64,000 nt of DNA, from assembly GCF_900230225.1 (NCBI RefSeq), contig NZ_OCNH01000003.1:682001-746000 (forward strand), in the 5' to 3' direction. The DNA comes from Spirosoma fluviale. GTDB taxonomy: Bacteria > Bacteroidota > Bacteroidia > Cytophagales > Spirosomataceae. Numbering within the stretch: position 1 is the stretch's first letter; the number at the start of each line of letters is the position of its first letter. The notes under the pieces are model-generated. The model saw nothing but the letters and a program-made list of their open reading frames with translations. It was not told where the DNA came from and did no database searches. Both the position numbers and the translations under genes were made by a program. This document shows, one piece after another, positions 26,255 to 35,424 of the stretch.

Positions 26255-26277
26255 ATTGCCAAACGGATATTATTGGC
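26255..26277 (-). repeat. Post-stop conserved motif, copy 1 (cassette-end candidate)
   Basis: On the minus strand this reads GCCAATAATATCC then GTTTGGCAAT. It starts 6 nt after the stop of the small membrane-protein gene. A 23-nt copy with three differences follows the stop of the next minus-strand gene cluster (27387-27409). The inner TGCCAA/TTGGCA can pair. Confidence 0.6.
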
Positions 26278-26283
26278 ATTGTT

Positions 26284-26475
26284 TCATTTTTCAGGCTGCT
26301 TTTTGTAATCTTTTATGATGAAGTAAATTGATAAAATGAAAGCAATTAGAAAAATTATGTCTAAAGCCGGCATTTTAAAGCTGGAAGTTTTAAAATCAAA
26401 ATGTTTGATGAGTGTCGTTCCAAGTATAAACGCTACGACTATAAATGTAAAATTCACATTTTTTTTATTCTCCAT
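26284..26475 (-). CDS. Small two-helix membrane protein, unknown
   Basis: A 63-residue protein with two hydrophobic segments (about 9-23 and 36-54) joined by a short polar loop, and a basic C-terminal end (IIKDYKKQPEK). I do not recognise a family. It begins 4 bp after the stop of the DUF3667 gene and in the same direction, so the two are very likely co-transcribed and perhaps work together in the membrane. The base composition is AT-rich, unlike the core genes on either side. Confidence 0.6.
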   Translation of the reverse strand: MENKKNVNFTFIVVAFILGTTLIKHFDFKTSSFKMPALDIIFLIAFILSIYFIIKDYKKQPEK

Positions 26476-26479
26476 TTCC

Positions 26480-27202
26480 TTAATGTTTTACTACAGCGTC
26501 AATTAAAAAACCTAATAAAATAGCTGTAAACGTAAACGTTGCAAACCCTAAAATGTAGGCAAAGAATGCTTTTATATAATTAAAGATTTTCTCTTTTCCG
26601 AAAAAATTTCCGATTGCCCAGGAGCAATAGCCAACGCCTACAATTCCACCAATACTCATTAAATTAATTTTTGTCAAACCTTGAAGTAATGAAAAAAGAG
26701 CGAAAATCAACATGCCTACTCCCATTACAAAGCAAAGTAAAATCAATAGTTCAAACATATTGTATGAACTATTTCTAAAAAATAATTTAAGCCAAAGCGT
26801 AATAAATAGGCCAATAATAATATTTGCATAGCCATAATGAGCTTGTATCCATTTGAAAATTCTTACTGGTGTTGTGGATTTTATCTCTTCTCCTTCAAAT
26901 TTCACGTACCCTTCTTCAATATGAAAAAAACTGGTTATGAGTGAATAAATTAAGGAAGTTATAATAATGAAAATAATCGGCTTGATAAGTCTGCTTCTGT
27001 TTTCTGAAAAATAGTTTCTTATGTTTTGCCCTGGATTTACTACAAGTTCTCTAATTGTGTATAAAATACCCCGTTCAAAATGGAGTACGTGTTCAATTTC
27101 GTGAAGTATATAATGGCCGTCAATTCGTTTTAAGCTTGTCGGTTGTCCACAGTCTGGACAAAATCTAGAATTTACTTCAGCGTTACAGTTTTTACAGTTC
27201 AT
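26480..27202 (-). CDS. DUF3667-type membrane protein with an N-terminal zinc ribbon
   Basis: A 240-residue protein starting with a CxxC-CxxC zinc ribbon (CKNCNAEVNSRFCPDCGQ, residues 3-20). It continues with ILHEIEHVLHFERGILYTIRELVVNPGQNIRNYFSENRSRLIKPIIF, the signature of DUF3667 proteins. About four or five membrane segments follow. The function of the family is unknown. It is AT-rich and sits in the accessory island with its small partner gene downstream. Its 3' neighbour is followed by a motif that recurs after another island gene. Confidence 0.8.
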   Translation of the reverse strand: MNCKNCNAEVNSRFCPDCGQPTSLKRIDGHYILHEIEHVLHFERGILYTIRELVVNPGQNIRNYFSENRSRLIKPIIFIIITSLIYSLITSFFHIEEGYVKFEGEEIKSTTPVRIFKWIQAHYGYANIIIGLFITLWLKLFFRNSSYNMFELLILLCFVMGVGMLIFALFSLLQGLTKINLMSIGGIVGVGYCSWAIGNFFGKEKIFNYIKAFFAYILGFATFTFTAILLGFLIDAVVKH

Positions 27203-27386
27203 TTCATTTATAAATTATTTTGTCAGTTAGTTTAATTACAGTTGGTTCGGCAAAATTGCCAGTAACGTTTTTCTGCTTGGCGATTTGGTGAATGTTTAGC
27301 ATAAAACGGGGTCGCCCGTGCGATTCAATGGTATTCCTACTGCTGAACCTTGCAAACATGTTTCATAGAAGCACTTCAGCCGATAC

Positions 27387-27409
27387 ATTACCAAACCGAT
27401 GTTATTGGC
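27387..27409 (-). repeat. Post-stop conserved motif, copy 2 (cassette-end candidate)
   Basis: The minus-strand sequence GCCAATAACATCG then GTTTGGTAAT starts 7 nt after the stop of the gene at 27417-28040 and differs from copy 1 at three of 23 positions. The rest of the 214-bp gap (27203-27416) has no gene that I can support. Confidence 0.6.
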
Positions 27410-27416
27410 TCGTTGT

Positions 27417-28040
27417 TTATGTTTTTTGTCCTCCCAATTTAATTTGTTCAAAGTCTTCATATTTAGTAAAATACTCAAGGCCTAATACTAATAGCATCGA
27501 GCTTAAAATATATACTTTCTGCATTATGACTGACAAACCCAAATAACCGAAACCAAAAAGAAAAAAGAAACAGTAATAAGTCAATAAGCAAATAATACAG
27601 CCGAATTTAAATAAAAGAAGTTTTGACTTTAGAATAAATACAGTAATAATAAATAAACCAGTTAAGGTTAAAATGATTGAAATTGTTCCTAGGTCATGCA
27701 AGGGTGTTGCGATCAAGAAAATAAATAGTATGTTGATAGCGCCTATAGTTTTTAAACTAGTACCCCATTGTCTTGACGGGATCTTTTTCGATATATTGAT
27801 AAAAAAAATTCCATAACCAACCGAGTGGAACGCTATTCCAACAAGTGCCCAAATCCAACCAGGGTTATCTGAACCATTTATCGCTTTTGTTGCAAACAAA
27901 TTGCTTAGGAAATTTTTTGACCAGTCAAACCCTATAGAATTTTTGTCAAGCAGTGAGCCGCCTGGATAGGCTAACGTTGCTATTACAATCAATATCAATG
28001 AAGTAGCCATGCATATCAGAACCGAATACTTCCTGATCAT
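27417..28040 (-). CDS. Integral membrane protein, unknown (DUF998-like)
   Basis: A 207-residue very hydrophobic protein with about six membrane segments. The layout is a first helix, then YPGGSLLDKNSIGFDWSKNFLSNLF as an outside loop, and ATPLHDLG between helices 3 and 4. This resembles DUF998-type membrane proteins, but I am not certain. The AT-rich composition and the repeated motif after its stop mark it as part of the accessory island. No enzymatic motif is seen. Confidence 0.6.
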   Translation of the reverse strand: MIRKYSVLICMATSLILIVIATLAYPGGSLLDKNSIGFDWSKNFLSNLFATKAINGSDNPGWIWALVGIAFHSVGYGIFFINISKKIPSRQWGTSLKTIGAINILFIFLIATPLHDLGTISIILTLTGLFIITVFILKSKLLLFKFGCIICLLTYYCFFFLFGFGYLGLSVIMQKVYILSSMLLVLGLEYFTKYEDFEQIKLGGQKT

Positions 28041-28317
28041 CTATTTACTATTCTGGTCAAAAATTAGGTATGTATAGTTGTAGCAAAGTCGTTTGCAATG
28101 ACCGCTAACTCAGCAGTATCCTAAACTTTTGGTTCGCAGCGCAACATATAGTTTTTCTCCGAAATACCAAGAAATGAATCAAAACAATATTTACAACTAT
28201 CTAGTTATCAATAAGATGGACGTATGGGCGCGTCCTTTAGCAATACAAAATGTGCATCTTAGGAGAAGCGTTAAGGGAGAAACATCGTGGTTGGTGAAGA
28301 CACAGACCAGGGAAAGT

Positions 28318-28659
28318 GACGGCGGTATGGGTTACATCCGCGTCGACTGGTTCACCCCCGACGGCCTGAAAAGCTGGGGAGACGGCCGACTGACGATTCT
28401 GGGCACCGAGGGCTTTATGGAACTACGCAAGAACGTCGACCCCGCCGGTCGCGACGGCGGCAATCACCTGTTCATCACCGACAACAAGGAAACCCGCTAT
28501 GTCGATTGCAGCAAAGAGCCGCTACTCTACGGCGAACAACTCGAAAACGATGTAATCAACCGCACCGAAATGGCCATGCCGCAGGAGCATTGCTTCCTGG
28601 CAATGGAACTGGCGCTGAAGGCTCAGAAACAGGCGCAGGTGGTGAATTTTAAGAAGTAG
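28318..28659 (+). pseudogene. 3' fragment of a Gfo/Idh/MocA oxidoreductase gene
   Basis: This stretch matches 25778-26119 without gaps over 342 nt. By my count there are 37 differences (about 89% identity), almost all at third codon positions, and only five amino-acid changes in 113 residues. The stop is TAG instead of TAA. An open frame reaches upstream to 28129, but that part is AT-rich and unrelated, so the N-terminal two thirds of the enzyme (nucleotide-binding domain) is missing. The mainly silent differences mean the source gene was under selection until recently and was not a fresh copy of its neighbour. Confidence 0.85.
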
Positions 28660-28766
28660 GGATTTACTATTCTAACGTGAATTCGGGATTAAACTTCCCG
28701 AATTTTGGCCCGTTAGGGCCTTCACAGCATAGCGTCGGTAGAAAAAACCGGTTTCAGCTAGAGGCA

Positions 28767-28807
28767 TGTGCCGTCAGGTACATAACAGTTGTGTGCCTGA
28801 CGGCACA
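28767..28807. repeat. Inverted repeat after the oxidoreductase fragment
   Basis: Arms 28767-28782 and 28792-28807 (TGTGCCGTCAGG...) pair at 15 of 16 positions. A second hairpin, AATTCGGGA / TCCCGAATT, lies at about 28680-28704 and may terminate the fragment's transcript. The 28660-28891 gap holds nothing else that I can name. Confidence 0.6.
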
Positions 28808-28891
28808 ACTAAAGATAAATCGAGATACTGCATTATAGCCCATGTTCGTCGTTTCCTAAAACGCTAAACCCTTGTAAGCCGCTGTTTTGTA

Positions 28892-29821
28892 TCACTCGTT
28901 GCTGCCCAAAAAGTATATTGATTGCAATGGTAATTTATTTTTGTCCTCGTCAGTTAAAGAAGGATAAAATTCTTGCCAAAGCGATATAAATGTGTCAATG
29001 TCAATGAGCCTTAGGTGCCTATGGCTTTCTCTTGCTGAACGTTCAGATTCTGAAGTAAAATATCCTGACGTTACAAAAAGTCCGATGTCTCCATCTTTGT
29101 TAAGCAATCCTGTCAAACTACGAATATCGTCAACGGGGACAGAACTTTCTGGTTTGTGTTTAACTTGAACTTTTAGTCTCGGTGCTGTTGCTCCCAATGG
29201 GTCGCTATAGGCTACAATGTCTAATCCTCCGTCCTTTCCTTTTGGCGAAATGAATGGTGTATGGTACTTCATTGCTCTTAATAAAGCTGCAACAAGGTCT
29301 TGAAATTCGTATGGGTTTTTTGCCTTTATGAATTCTTTAATTCCTGAAATAGCTTGCTCTTCCACAATGTCAAGATTTGCTTTTTGTTCTTGACTTGGAT
29401 TTTGTTCAATTTCTATAGCTGGTGGTGTTAGCTCTTTTGAGCTATCCGTTTTATTTTGCTTATTTTCTGCCGCCCATTGTCTATATACTTTAGTCGCACT
29501 ATCCAATAATTTAATAGGTCCTAATGAAATCGCTTTATCACCTTCGTCGGTCAAATACCAAACGCCCTTATTCTTTCTTAAATATCCTGCTTTAATACAG
29601 TCAATCGTATAAAAGTGGAAAATGGATTCCCAACGGACATAACCTGTTTTTTCATAAATCTGTTTTTCCCAGTCCGTCAAATTAATTTTATTTCTTACCT
29701 TATTTATTACATCTCTTCCTGGCATTTGTCCACCTGCGGCTTTTAAAATTTCAAACGCAGCGAAAATTGACTTAGAGGCAGTTTGTTTTGATAGCGATTG
29801 TTGTTTAGTTTCTTTGTCCAT
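28892..29821 (-). CDS. Mrr-like restriction endonuclease
   Basis: A 309-residue protein with the Mrr layout. The N-terminal winged-helix DNA-binding domain is at about 18-105, then a Glu/Lys-rich linker. The C-terminal PD-(D/E)XK nuclease domain (about 160-290) has YEFQDLVAALLRAMKY, GKDGGLDIVAY with D201, and KVQVKHK with Q219-x-K221. Such type IV enzymes cut methylated or otherwise modified foreign DNA. It lies downstream of the AIPR gene with 123 bp between, in the same direction, in AT-rich sequence. Substrate modification unknown. All nuclease residues appear present. Confidence 0.88.
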   Translation of the reverse strand: MDKETKQQSLSKQTASKSIFAAFEILKAAGGQMPGRDVINKVRNKINLTDWEKQIYEKTGYVRWESIFHFYTIDCIKAGYLRKNKGVWYLTDEGDKAISLGPIKLLDSATKVYRQWAAENKQNKTDSSKELTPPAIEIEQNPSQEQKANLDIVEEQAISGIKEFIKAKNPYEFQDLVAALLRAMKYHTPFISPKGKDGGLDIVAYSDPLGATAPRLKVQVKHKPESSVPVDDIRSLTGLLNKDGDIGLFVTSGYFTSESERSARESHRHLRLIDIDTFISLWQEFYPSLTDEDKNKLPLQSIYFLGSNE

Positions 29822-29944
29822 AGTAGGATATTTCTGTAAAATAGTAGCTTTAAAGCTTTATGCCAGTTGGGTAACAGAACTCCATTCGCTCAGCTTTCGT
29901 AAATAAACATTTTGTGCAATTTTTTATTTCGAACCCCTTTAAAC

Positions 29945-31642
29945 TTACGGTACAGCCTGTTCCACTTTTTTTGTAAAAGGTTCAGTTCTAATATTGTCAT
30001 TATGAAAATTACCTCCCGCTACGTTGTCAATTATTTCAGCGGACTTGATAAATTTTTGTTTTGCAAGGTTTTCATCCCAAAGCACACTAAGTAAAGTGTC
30101 GCAGTAACGTCCCATTTCATGTGAATTAGCTCTTGGGAGGGGGGCGTTATTTACTAATAGACGGAATAAGTAAAGTATGTGATACCTCGCTGACTTCATT
30201 TTAGAGCTAATTGTTCCATTTCTAAAAAGATATTCAAGTTTATAATGAGCAAATGCAGCAACATAATACATCTCTAATTTATGGTCTTTATTAAATATCT
30301 CATCCCCGATTAATTTTAATAGCGCTTTGTAATTACGACTAGTCCTGTGAGGAAATCCTAAAAATAATGAAGCATATGCCTTGACGAGAATTGTCATATT
30401 AATGACCCTTACTTTCTCAACTTCTTCTTCTGAACTATATTGACGAGAACGTCTTTCATAAAATAATTTTTTGGCACCTTCAAATGTTGGAAAAAATGTT
30501 TCTAACTTCTTAGGGAAGTCAGCTAATGCAAATAATTGCTCTTCAGTTACCTCGGTTTGCCTATTTGTGGCCTTAATAATTGAATTTCTAATCTCTGAGT
30601 TATCTGTTGAAATTAATCGTATTGGAACAAGTATATCTGAGTTTAGATGTTGCTTGCTCTCGTGAAGCACAAAACTAGTTTGACACCCATTGACAATTTG
30701 ATAATCTTCAACCACAAATTTATTGCCAGTTGGAATGATTCTTTTAGCAATTATAGTTACACCATTGTTTAATAATGGGAAATAAATTTTATTAGTTTTG
30801 TTTTCTAGAGTTTCTTTTATCTCTTTATTTACGGAATTCCATTCTTGCCAATGCCGTACGTTGTCATAAAACAAAGAAGTTATAACCTCTTCGTTGGTGT
30901 TCTCAATTAGTTTCATATATTCTAAAGAACTTATTAAGCCTAAATACGCTTGTTCGATGCCAGGTAATTCTGGAAGAACTGTTCTTTCAGGAAAATTAAT
31001 TTCTGTTGAAATTGCATTTTTAGTTTCTCTAAATAATGTTTGAATTTTACTTGCATCTATGAATTCAAAATCAACTTTTCGAAATAAAGTTAAATCTTGT
31101 AAGTCCTTAATTACTGAATCTTTTCTAACTGTTAAATTAGTATCACCAATCCATTTTCCTGTAGTAGTATAATATAAATAACATTGAGGATTTCCCTTTT
31201 TGAATCTACTGCTCCTTGCAAAGATTTCATTAGTAATTTTAAACTTCTTCTTTACTTCGTTATTTTGAGGTAAAGAAGGAGTAGTTTTGAAAAAGTCATT
31301 AACTCCATAGGCAAATTGACCAACCTTTGCAGTTTCGAAATTACTAGATCGTTCAGCCTGATTAAAAATAAATGTTACATCAAGATAGCCGTTTGTCTCA
31401 GTCAAATCTTCGATTTCCTCTGGTTCAGCTATTAAACAACCATTTACTATAATTGAAATGCTATCGATGCCACAGTCATTTCCAGCACCTACATGTATAT
31501 CATCTGATGAGAAACTTTCTGTAAAGTGTTTTGAGGTGACTATGTATCCAGTGAAATGTTCAAATGCGGTTTCTTCTGCTAATGATTCTAGCCCATTTTG
31601 ATTAACGAACTCGTCTAAAAGAGATTTTGTAATTCTATCCAT
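29945..31642 (-). CDS. AIPR family protein (abortive-infection phage resistance domain)
   Basis: A 565-residue protein with the AIPR core: FPLLNNGVTIIAKRI, then YQIVNGCQTSFVL and IIKATNRQTEVTEEQL. The N-terminal ~110 residues look like a nuclease-type fold (GNDCGIDSISI with D60, then FIFNQAE with Q95-x-E97). The usual Lys of a (D/E/Q)xK site is replaced by Glu, so this domain may be inactive or use another residue. AIPR proteins occur with restriction and abortive-infection systems. Here the gene lies directly upstream of an Mrr-like nuclease with the same orientation and AT-rich composition, suggesting a two-gene defence unit. Confidence 0.85.
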   Translation of the reverse strand: MDRITKSLLDEFVNQNGLESLAEETAFEHFTGYIVTSKHFTESFSSDDIHVGAGNDCGIDSISIIVNGCLIAEPEEIEDLTETNGYLDVTFIFNQAERSSNFETAKVGQFAYGVNDFFKTTPSLPQNNEVKKKFKITNEIFARSSRFKKGNPQCYLYYTTTGKWIGDTNLTVRKDSVIKDLQDLTLFRKVDFEFIDASKIQTLFRETKNAISTEINFPERTVLPELPGIEQAYLGLISSLEYMKLIENTNEEVITSLFYDNVRHWQEWNSVNKEIKETLENKTNKIYFPLLNNGVTIIAKRIIPTGNKFVVEDYQIVNGCQTSFVLHESKQHLNSDILVPIRLISTDNSEIRNSIIKATNRQTEVTEEQLFALADFPKKLETFFPTFEGAKKLFYERRSRQYSSEEEVEKVRVINMTILVKAYASLFLGFPHRTSRNYKALLKLIGDEIFNKDHKLEMYYVAAFAHYKLEYLFRNGTISSKMKSARYHILYLFRLLVNNAPLPRANSHEMGRYCDTLLSVLWDENLAKQKFIKSAEIIDNVAGGNFHNDNIRTEPFTKKVEQAVP

Positions 31643-31801
31643 TATGCTGATTTAAAAATTTCGTACAACTCTTAAAAATATGAACAATTTGTCGTAACTA
31701 CTGCATTTATCCTATTTATTCCAACGGGTAGGCAATTATGAGCTTTTAAAGTAATTACACATTTCATTTATTTGGTCAAATCGCTCCTAAATATACGGAA
31801 T

Positions 31802-33886
31802 TTACCGCCTTACAATCTGCACAGCACACCCGCCCCCTTTGGCTAAATGAAGCCTCAATTTAGTTTTGGCGGTGACGGTTTTCTTTTCGATGACGTAGGC
31901 TTCCGGGTTGGTAGCCCAGTCGGCGGTGGGGGCGTCGCGGTAGAGGATGGCTTCGTAGGTTTTGCCGGGTTCCAGGAAACTTAAGTCCAGGGGCAAGTCG
32001 CGGCTGTTTTCGTCGGTGATGGCTCCCACGTACCAGTTGGCGGCTCCTTTTTCTTTGCGGGCAATCATGACGTAATCGGCGGGTTCGGCGGCTAGTATTT
32101 TGGTGTCATCCCAATCGACCGGCACGTCGCGGATAAACTGGAAGGCGTCCAGGTGTTTCACGTAGTTTTCGGGTAGGTCGGCCGCCATTTGCAGGGGGCT
32201 GTAGAGCGTGATGTAGAGCGCCAGTTGCTTCGCCAGCGTGGTCCGAACCACCGTTGTGCGGGTGCTGTCGAACTGGTTCAGCTTGAAGCGGAACAGGCCG
32301 GGCGTGAAATCCATCGGGCCACCCAGCATACGCGTAAAGGGCAGAATGGTTGTGTATTCGGGCGTGATGCCCAGCGTGGGCGCGTTATTGAATTCGCTCC
32401 CTCGGGCGGCTTCACTCGTCATCCAGTTGGGGTACGTCCGGTGGAGGCCCGTTGGGTGCGCCGACTCGTGCGAATCGACCATGATCTTGTACTGAGCCGC
32501 TTTCTGCGCCACCCGCTGGTAATGGTTAATCATCCACTGGCTGTCGTGGTGCTCGCCACGGGGAATAATCCGGCCCACGTAGCCCGTCTTCACGGTGTTG
32601 ATGCCCTCTTTCACCATATACTGGAAAGCCGCATCCATCCGGCGTTCGTAGTTCGTGACGGAGCCGGAGGTTTCGTGGTGCATAATCAGCCGGACGCCTT
32701 TCTGCTGGGCGTAGGTCGTCAGGGAGTCGATGTTGTAATCGGGGTAGGGCGTTACAAAATCGAAAACATCCTCTTTCCAGTTGCCGAACCAGTCTTCCCA
32801 ACCCTCGTTCCAGCCTTCCACCAGCACCCCGTTGAACCCATATTTGGCTGCAAAATCAATGTATTTCTTTACGTTTTGGGTGTTGGCCCCGTGTTTCCCT
32901 TCGGCCCTGGCCCAGTTCGCTTTGCCGATGTGCATCTCCCACCACATACCCACAAACTTCTGCGGTTTTATCCACGACGGGTCGGCAATGGTGGATGGTT
33001 CGTTGAGGTTCAGAATGAGTTTGGAGGCCAGTATGTCGGTGGCTTTGTCGCTGATGATGAGCGTGCGCCAGGGCGTTTGCGACGGTGTTTGTAGATACGC
33101 TTTGTTGCCAACTGCATCCGGTGTTAGTTGCGAGGTGAGCGTCAGGCTTTTCTTGTCCAGTTGCAGGTGCATGACCGGGTAGTTGAGCAAAGCCGCTTCG
33201 TACAGGCTCACATACAGGCCATCGCTGGTCTTGAACAACAGGGGCGTTTGTACGGCATTCGGCCCGATAATCGACTTTAGTGCAATGTCTTTTTCTTTAT
33301 CGGCGGCCGCAATGGCGTCGACTTCGGTGAGTTTCGTCTTGTTATAAAAATATTCGTTCGAGTCGTAGTCGCCCGGCATCCAGAACGTCTGGTGGTCGGC
33401 GGGAAGTTTAAACCGGGTCTTCTCATCATCGACCACAAAATGGGTCAGCTTGGGCTGCTGCGGAAACTCATACCGGAAGCCAACGCCATCGTCGAACACC
33501 CGGAAGCGAATGCGCAGGGAAATGCCCGAGCCGGATTTATCCTGAAGGGCCAGGAGGAGTTCGTTGTAGTGATTGCGAATCTGACTGACTTCGCCCCAAA
33601 CGGGTTTCCAGGTTTCATCGGTTTTTGAGGAGTCGACCCGGGTAATGGTAAAGCGAGTAAGCGATACGGCAGGTTTGCTCAGAACAAAGCCCAGCCCCGA
33701 CGGTTCAATAACCGGTTTACCTTTGTAGCGAACCTGGTACATAACCTCGCCCGTCGGCGTGTTCTGTGCTGTCACGACGATGGAGCGGTTTGGCGAGCTG
33801 ACCAAGATGGATTGTTGCGCCAGACTATTAATCCATATAAGGGTGAGTACCAGAGCGGACAGACATTTTTTTGTAAAAAAAAGCAT
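31802..33886 (-). CDS. Glycoside hydrolase family 97 alpha-glycosidase
   Basis: A 694-residue secreted GH97 enzyme (SusB-like; signal peptide ends SLA-Q). The N-terminal beta-sandwich contains FRVFDDGVGFRYEFP. The TIM-barrel has EGWNEGWEDW, then GYVGRIIPRGEHHDSQWMINHYQ and VDSHESAHPTGLHRTYPN. A beta-sandwich C-terminal domain follows. GH97 members are calcium-dependent alpha-glucosidases (inverting) or alpha-galactosidases (retaining) in the periplasm. The SHE-x-x-x-PTG-x-x-RTYPN segment is closer to the inverting SusB type, which is an inference. It stands alone, without susCD genes nearby. Confidence 0.9.
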   Translation of the reverse strand: MLFFTKKCLSALVLTLIWINSLAQQSILVSSPNRSIVVTAQNTPTGEVMYQVRYKGKPVIEPSGLGFVLSKPAVSLTRFTITRVDSSKTDETWKPVWGEVSQIRNHYNELLLALQDKSGSGISLRIRFRVFDDGVGFRYEFPQQPKLTHFVVDDEKTRFKLPADHQTFWMPGDYDSNEYFYNKTKLTEVDAIAAADKEKDIALKSIIGPNAVQTPLLFKTSDGLYVSLYEAALLNYPVMHLQLDKKSLTLTSQLTPDAVGNKAYLQTPSQTPWRTLIISDKATDILASKLILNLNEPSTIADPSWIKPQKFVGMWWEMHIGKANWARAEGKHGANTQNVKKYIDFAAKYGFNGVLVEGWNEGWEDWFGNWKEDVFDFVTPYPDYNIDSLTTYAQQKGVRLIMHHETSGSVTNYERRMDAAFQYMVKEGINTVKTGYVGRIIPRGEHHDSQWMINHYQRVAQKAAQYKIMVDSHESAHPTGLHRTYPNWMTSEAARGSEFNNAPTLGITPEYTTILPFTRMLGGPMDFTPGLFRFKLNQFDSTRTTVVRTTLAKQLALYITLYSPLQMAADLPENYVKHLDAFQFIRDVPVDWDDTKILAAEPADYVMIARKEKGAANWYVGAITDENSRDLPLDLSFLEPGKTYEAILYRDAPTADWATNPEAYVIEKKTVTAKTKLRLHLAKGGGCAVQIVRR

Positions 33887-33962
33887 GAGGAAATGGATTA
33901 GGTGCGTAGTTGGGTATAGTGTTTTTTTTGCGCCGTTGACACTAAATTAAGTCATTTTTTAG

Positions 33963-34030
33963 CACGTACCTACGGACTTTAGTCCGTATTCAAATGCACA
34001 TAAATACGGACTAAAGTCCGTAGGTACGTG
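33963..34030. repeat. Paired-hairpin palindrome (REPIN-like), locus C
   Basis: Perfect 28-bp arms (33963-33990, 34003-34030). Each arm folds alone as ACGGAC-TTTA-GTCCGT. It lies between the divergent GH97 and response-regulator genes, so it is not a terminator of a coding transcript. Confidence 0.78.
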
Positions 34031-34065
34031 TTGGTACGTCACCATTACTGAAATCTTCATATCCA

Positions 34066-35415
34066 TTGGCTACCATTTTACTTATTGACGACGAATCCCG
34101 ACTGCGCCAGCTCCTCGCCCGGATTCTGCAACTCGAAGGCTATACCATTCTGGAGGCCGAAAACGCCCGCGCTGGCTTGAAAGTCCTCGAACGGGAAGAG
34201 GTGCAACTGGTTATCAGCGATGTAAAACTGCCCGATAAAAACGGCATCGAACTGTCGGCCCAGATCAAGGAACTCTACCCCGCTACCGAAGTCATTGTCC
34301 TGACCGCCTACGGCACGATCTCCGACGGGGTGACGGCCATTAAAAATGGGGCGTTCGATTACATCACGAAGGGCGATGATAACGACCGGATCATTCCGCT
34401 GGTGAGTCGGGCGGTGGAGAAGGCGAACCTACAGTTTCGGATTAAACAACTGGAGCAACAGGTCAGCCAGCGGTACGGTTTCGACCGGATCATCGGGCGC
34501 TCCCGGCCTATTCATCAGGCTATTGATCTGGCTCGTAAAGTCGCCGTGACGGACACGACCGTTTTGCTCACGGGCGAAACGGGCACGGGTAAAGAAGTCT
34601 TTTCGCAGGCGATACATCAGGCCAGTCCGCGCCGGACGGGGCCGTTCGTGGCGATCAACTGCGGGGCGTTGGGGAAAGATATTCTGGAAAGCGAGCTGTT
34701 CGGTCACCGGAGCGGGGCTTTCACCGGGGCCAACCGCGACCAGAAAGGGCTCTTCGCCGAAGCCAACAAGGGTACTATTTTCCTGGACGAAATCGGCGAA
34801 ATGCCCCTCGACCTACAGGCGAAGCTCCTGCGCGTACTCGAAACGCACGAGTTTCTGCGCGTGGGCGACACCAAACCGACTAAAACCGATGTGCGGGTGA
34901 TTGCTGCCACCAACCGGGGGCTGGAGCAGGAAGCCAGCGCGGGGCGATTCCGGCTGGATCTGTACTACCGACTGTCGGTGTTCCAGATCGAACTGCCCGC
35001 CCTCCGCGACCGGCGCGACGATATACCCGACCTCGCCACTCAGTTTGCCCAACAGGAAGCGGCCAAAATCGGCAAGCGCGACGTTCGGCTAAGTCCGGCC
35101 TTTGTGCAGAAGTTACAAAGTCATGGTTGGAAGGGCAACATCCGGGAGCTGAAGAACGTGATCGAGCGGGCGGTTATCCTGGCCGATTCCAGCAACGCCC
35201 CCCTCGAACTCACCCCCGATCTGTTGCCCTACGAGATGCAAACCGGCTCCCTCCCAAACGACGCCACGGCCCTCGATCTGGCTACCGTTGAGCAACAGCA
35301 CATCCGCCGGGTACTTCAGCAGACCAACGGCAACAAAACCGAAACCGCCCGACTGCTGGGCATTGGGTTGACGACGCTTTACCGGAAGCTGGGGGAAGCA
35401 GGGGTTGGGGAGTGA
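34066..35415 (+). CDS. Sigma-54-dependent response regulator (NtrC family)
   Basis: A 449-residue regulator. The receiver domain (1-120) carries phospho-acceptor D52 in VISDVKLP. The AAA+ domain (about 143-375) has Walker A GETGTGKE and the sigma-54 contact loop GAFTGA. The C-terminal Fis-type helix-turn-helix is KTETARLLGIGLTTLYRKL. It activates sigma-54 promoters when phosphorylated. No other start is visible than TTG at 34066. No kinase gene adjoins it, but the orphan HAMP-PAS kinase at the end of the kdp locus (46920-48764) is the nearest candidate, and the kdp locus lacks a KdpE. Pairing is an inference. Confidence 0.92.
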   Translation: MATILLIDDESRLRQLLARILQLEGYTILEAENARAGLKVLEREEVQLVISDVKLPDKNGIELSAQIKELYPATEVIVLTAYGTISDGVTAIKNGAFDYITKGDDNDRIIPLVSRAVEKANLQFRIKQLEQQVSQRYGFDRIIGRSRPIHQAIDLARKVAVTDTTVLLTGETGTGKEVFSQAIHQASPRRTGPFVAINCGALGKDILESELFGHRSGAFTGANRDQKGLFAEANKGTIFLDEIGEMPLDLQAKLLRVLETHEFLRVGDTKPTKTDVRVIAATNRGLEQEASAGRFRLDLYYRLSVFQIELPALRDRRDDIPDLATQFAQQEAAKIGKRDVRLSPAFVQKLQSHGWKGNIRELKNVIERAVILADSSNAPLELTPDLLPYEMQTGSLPNDATALDLATVEQQHIRRVLQQTNGNKTETARLLGIGLTTLYRKLGEAGVGE

Positions 35416-35424
35416 GTGAAGTAG

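Noticed and set aside
28129..28317. N-terminal extension of the open frame joined to the oxidoreductase fragment
   Set aside because: The sequence is AT-rich, unlike any oxidoreductase domain, and the join coincides with the end of the 342-nt homology. I treat it as a chance fusion rather than a chimeric gene.
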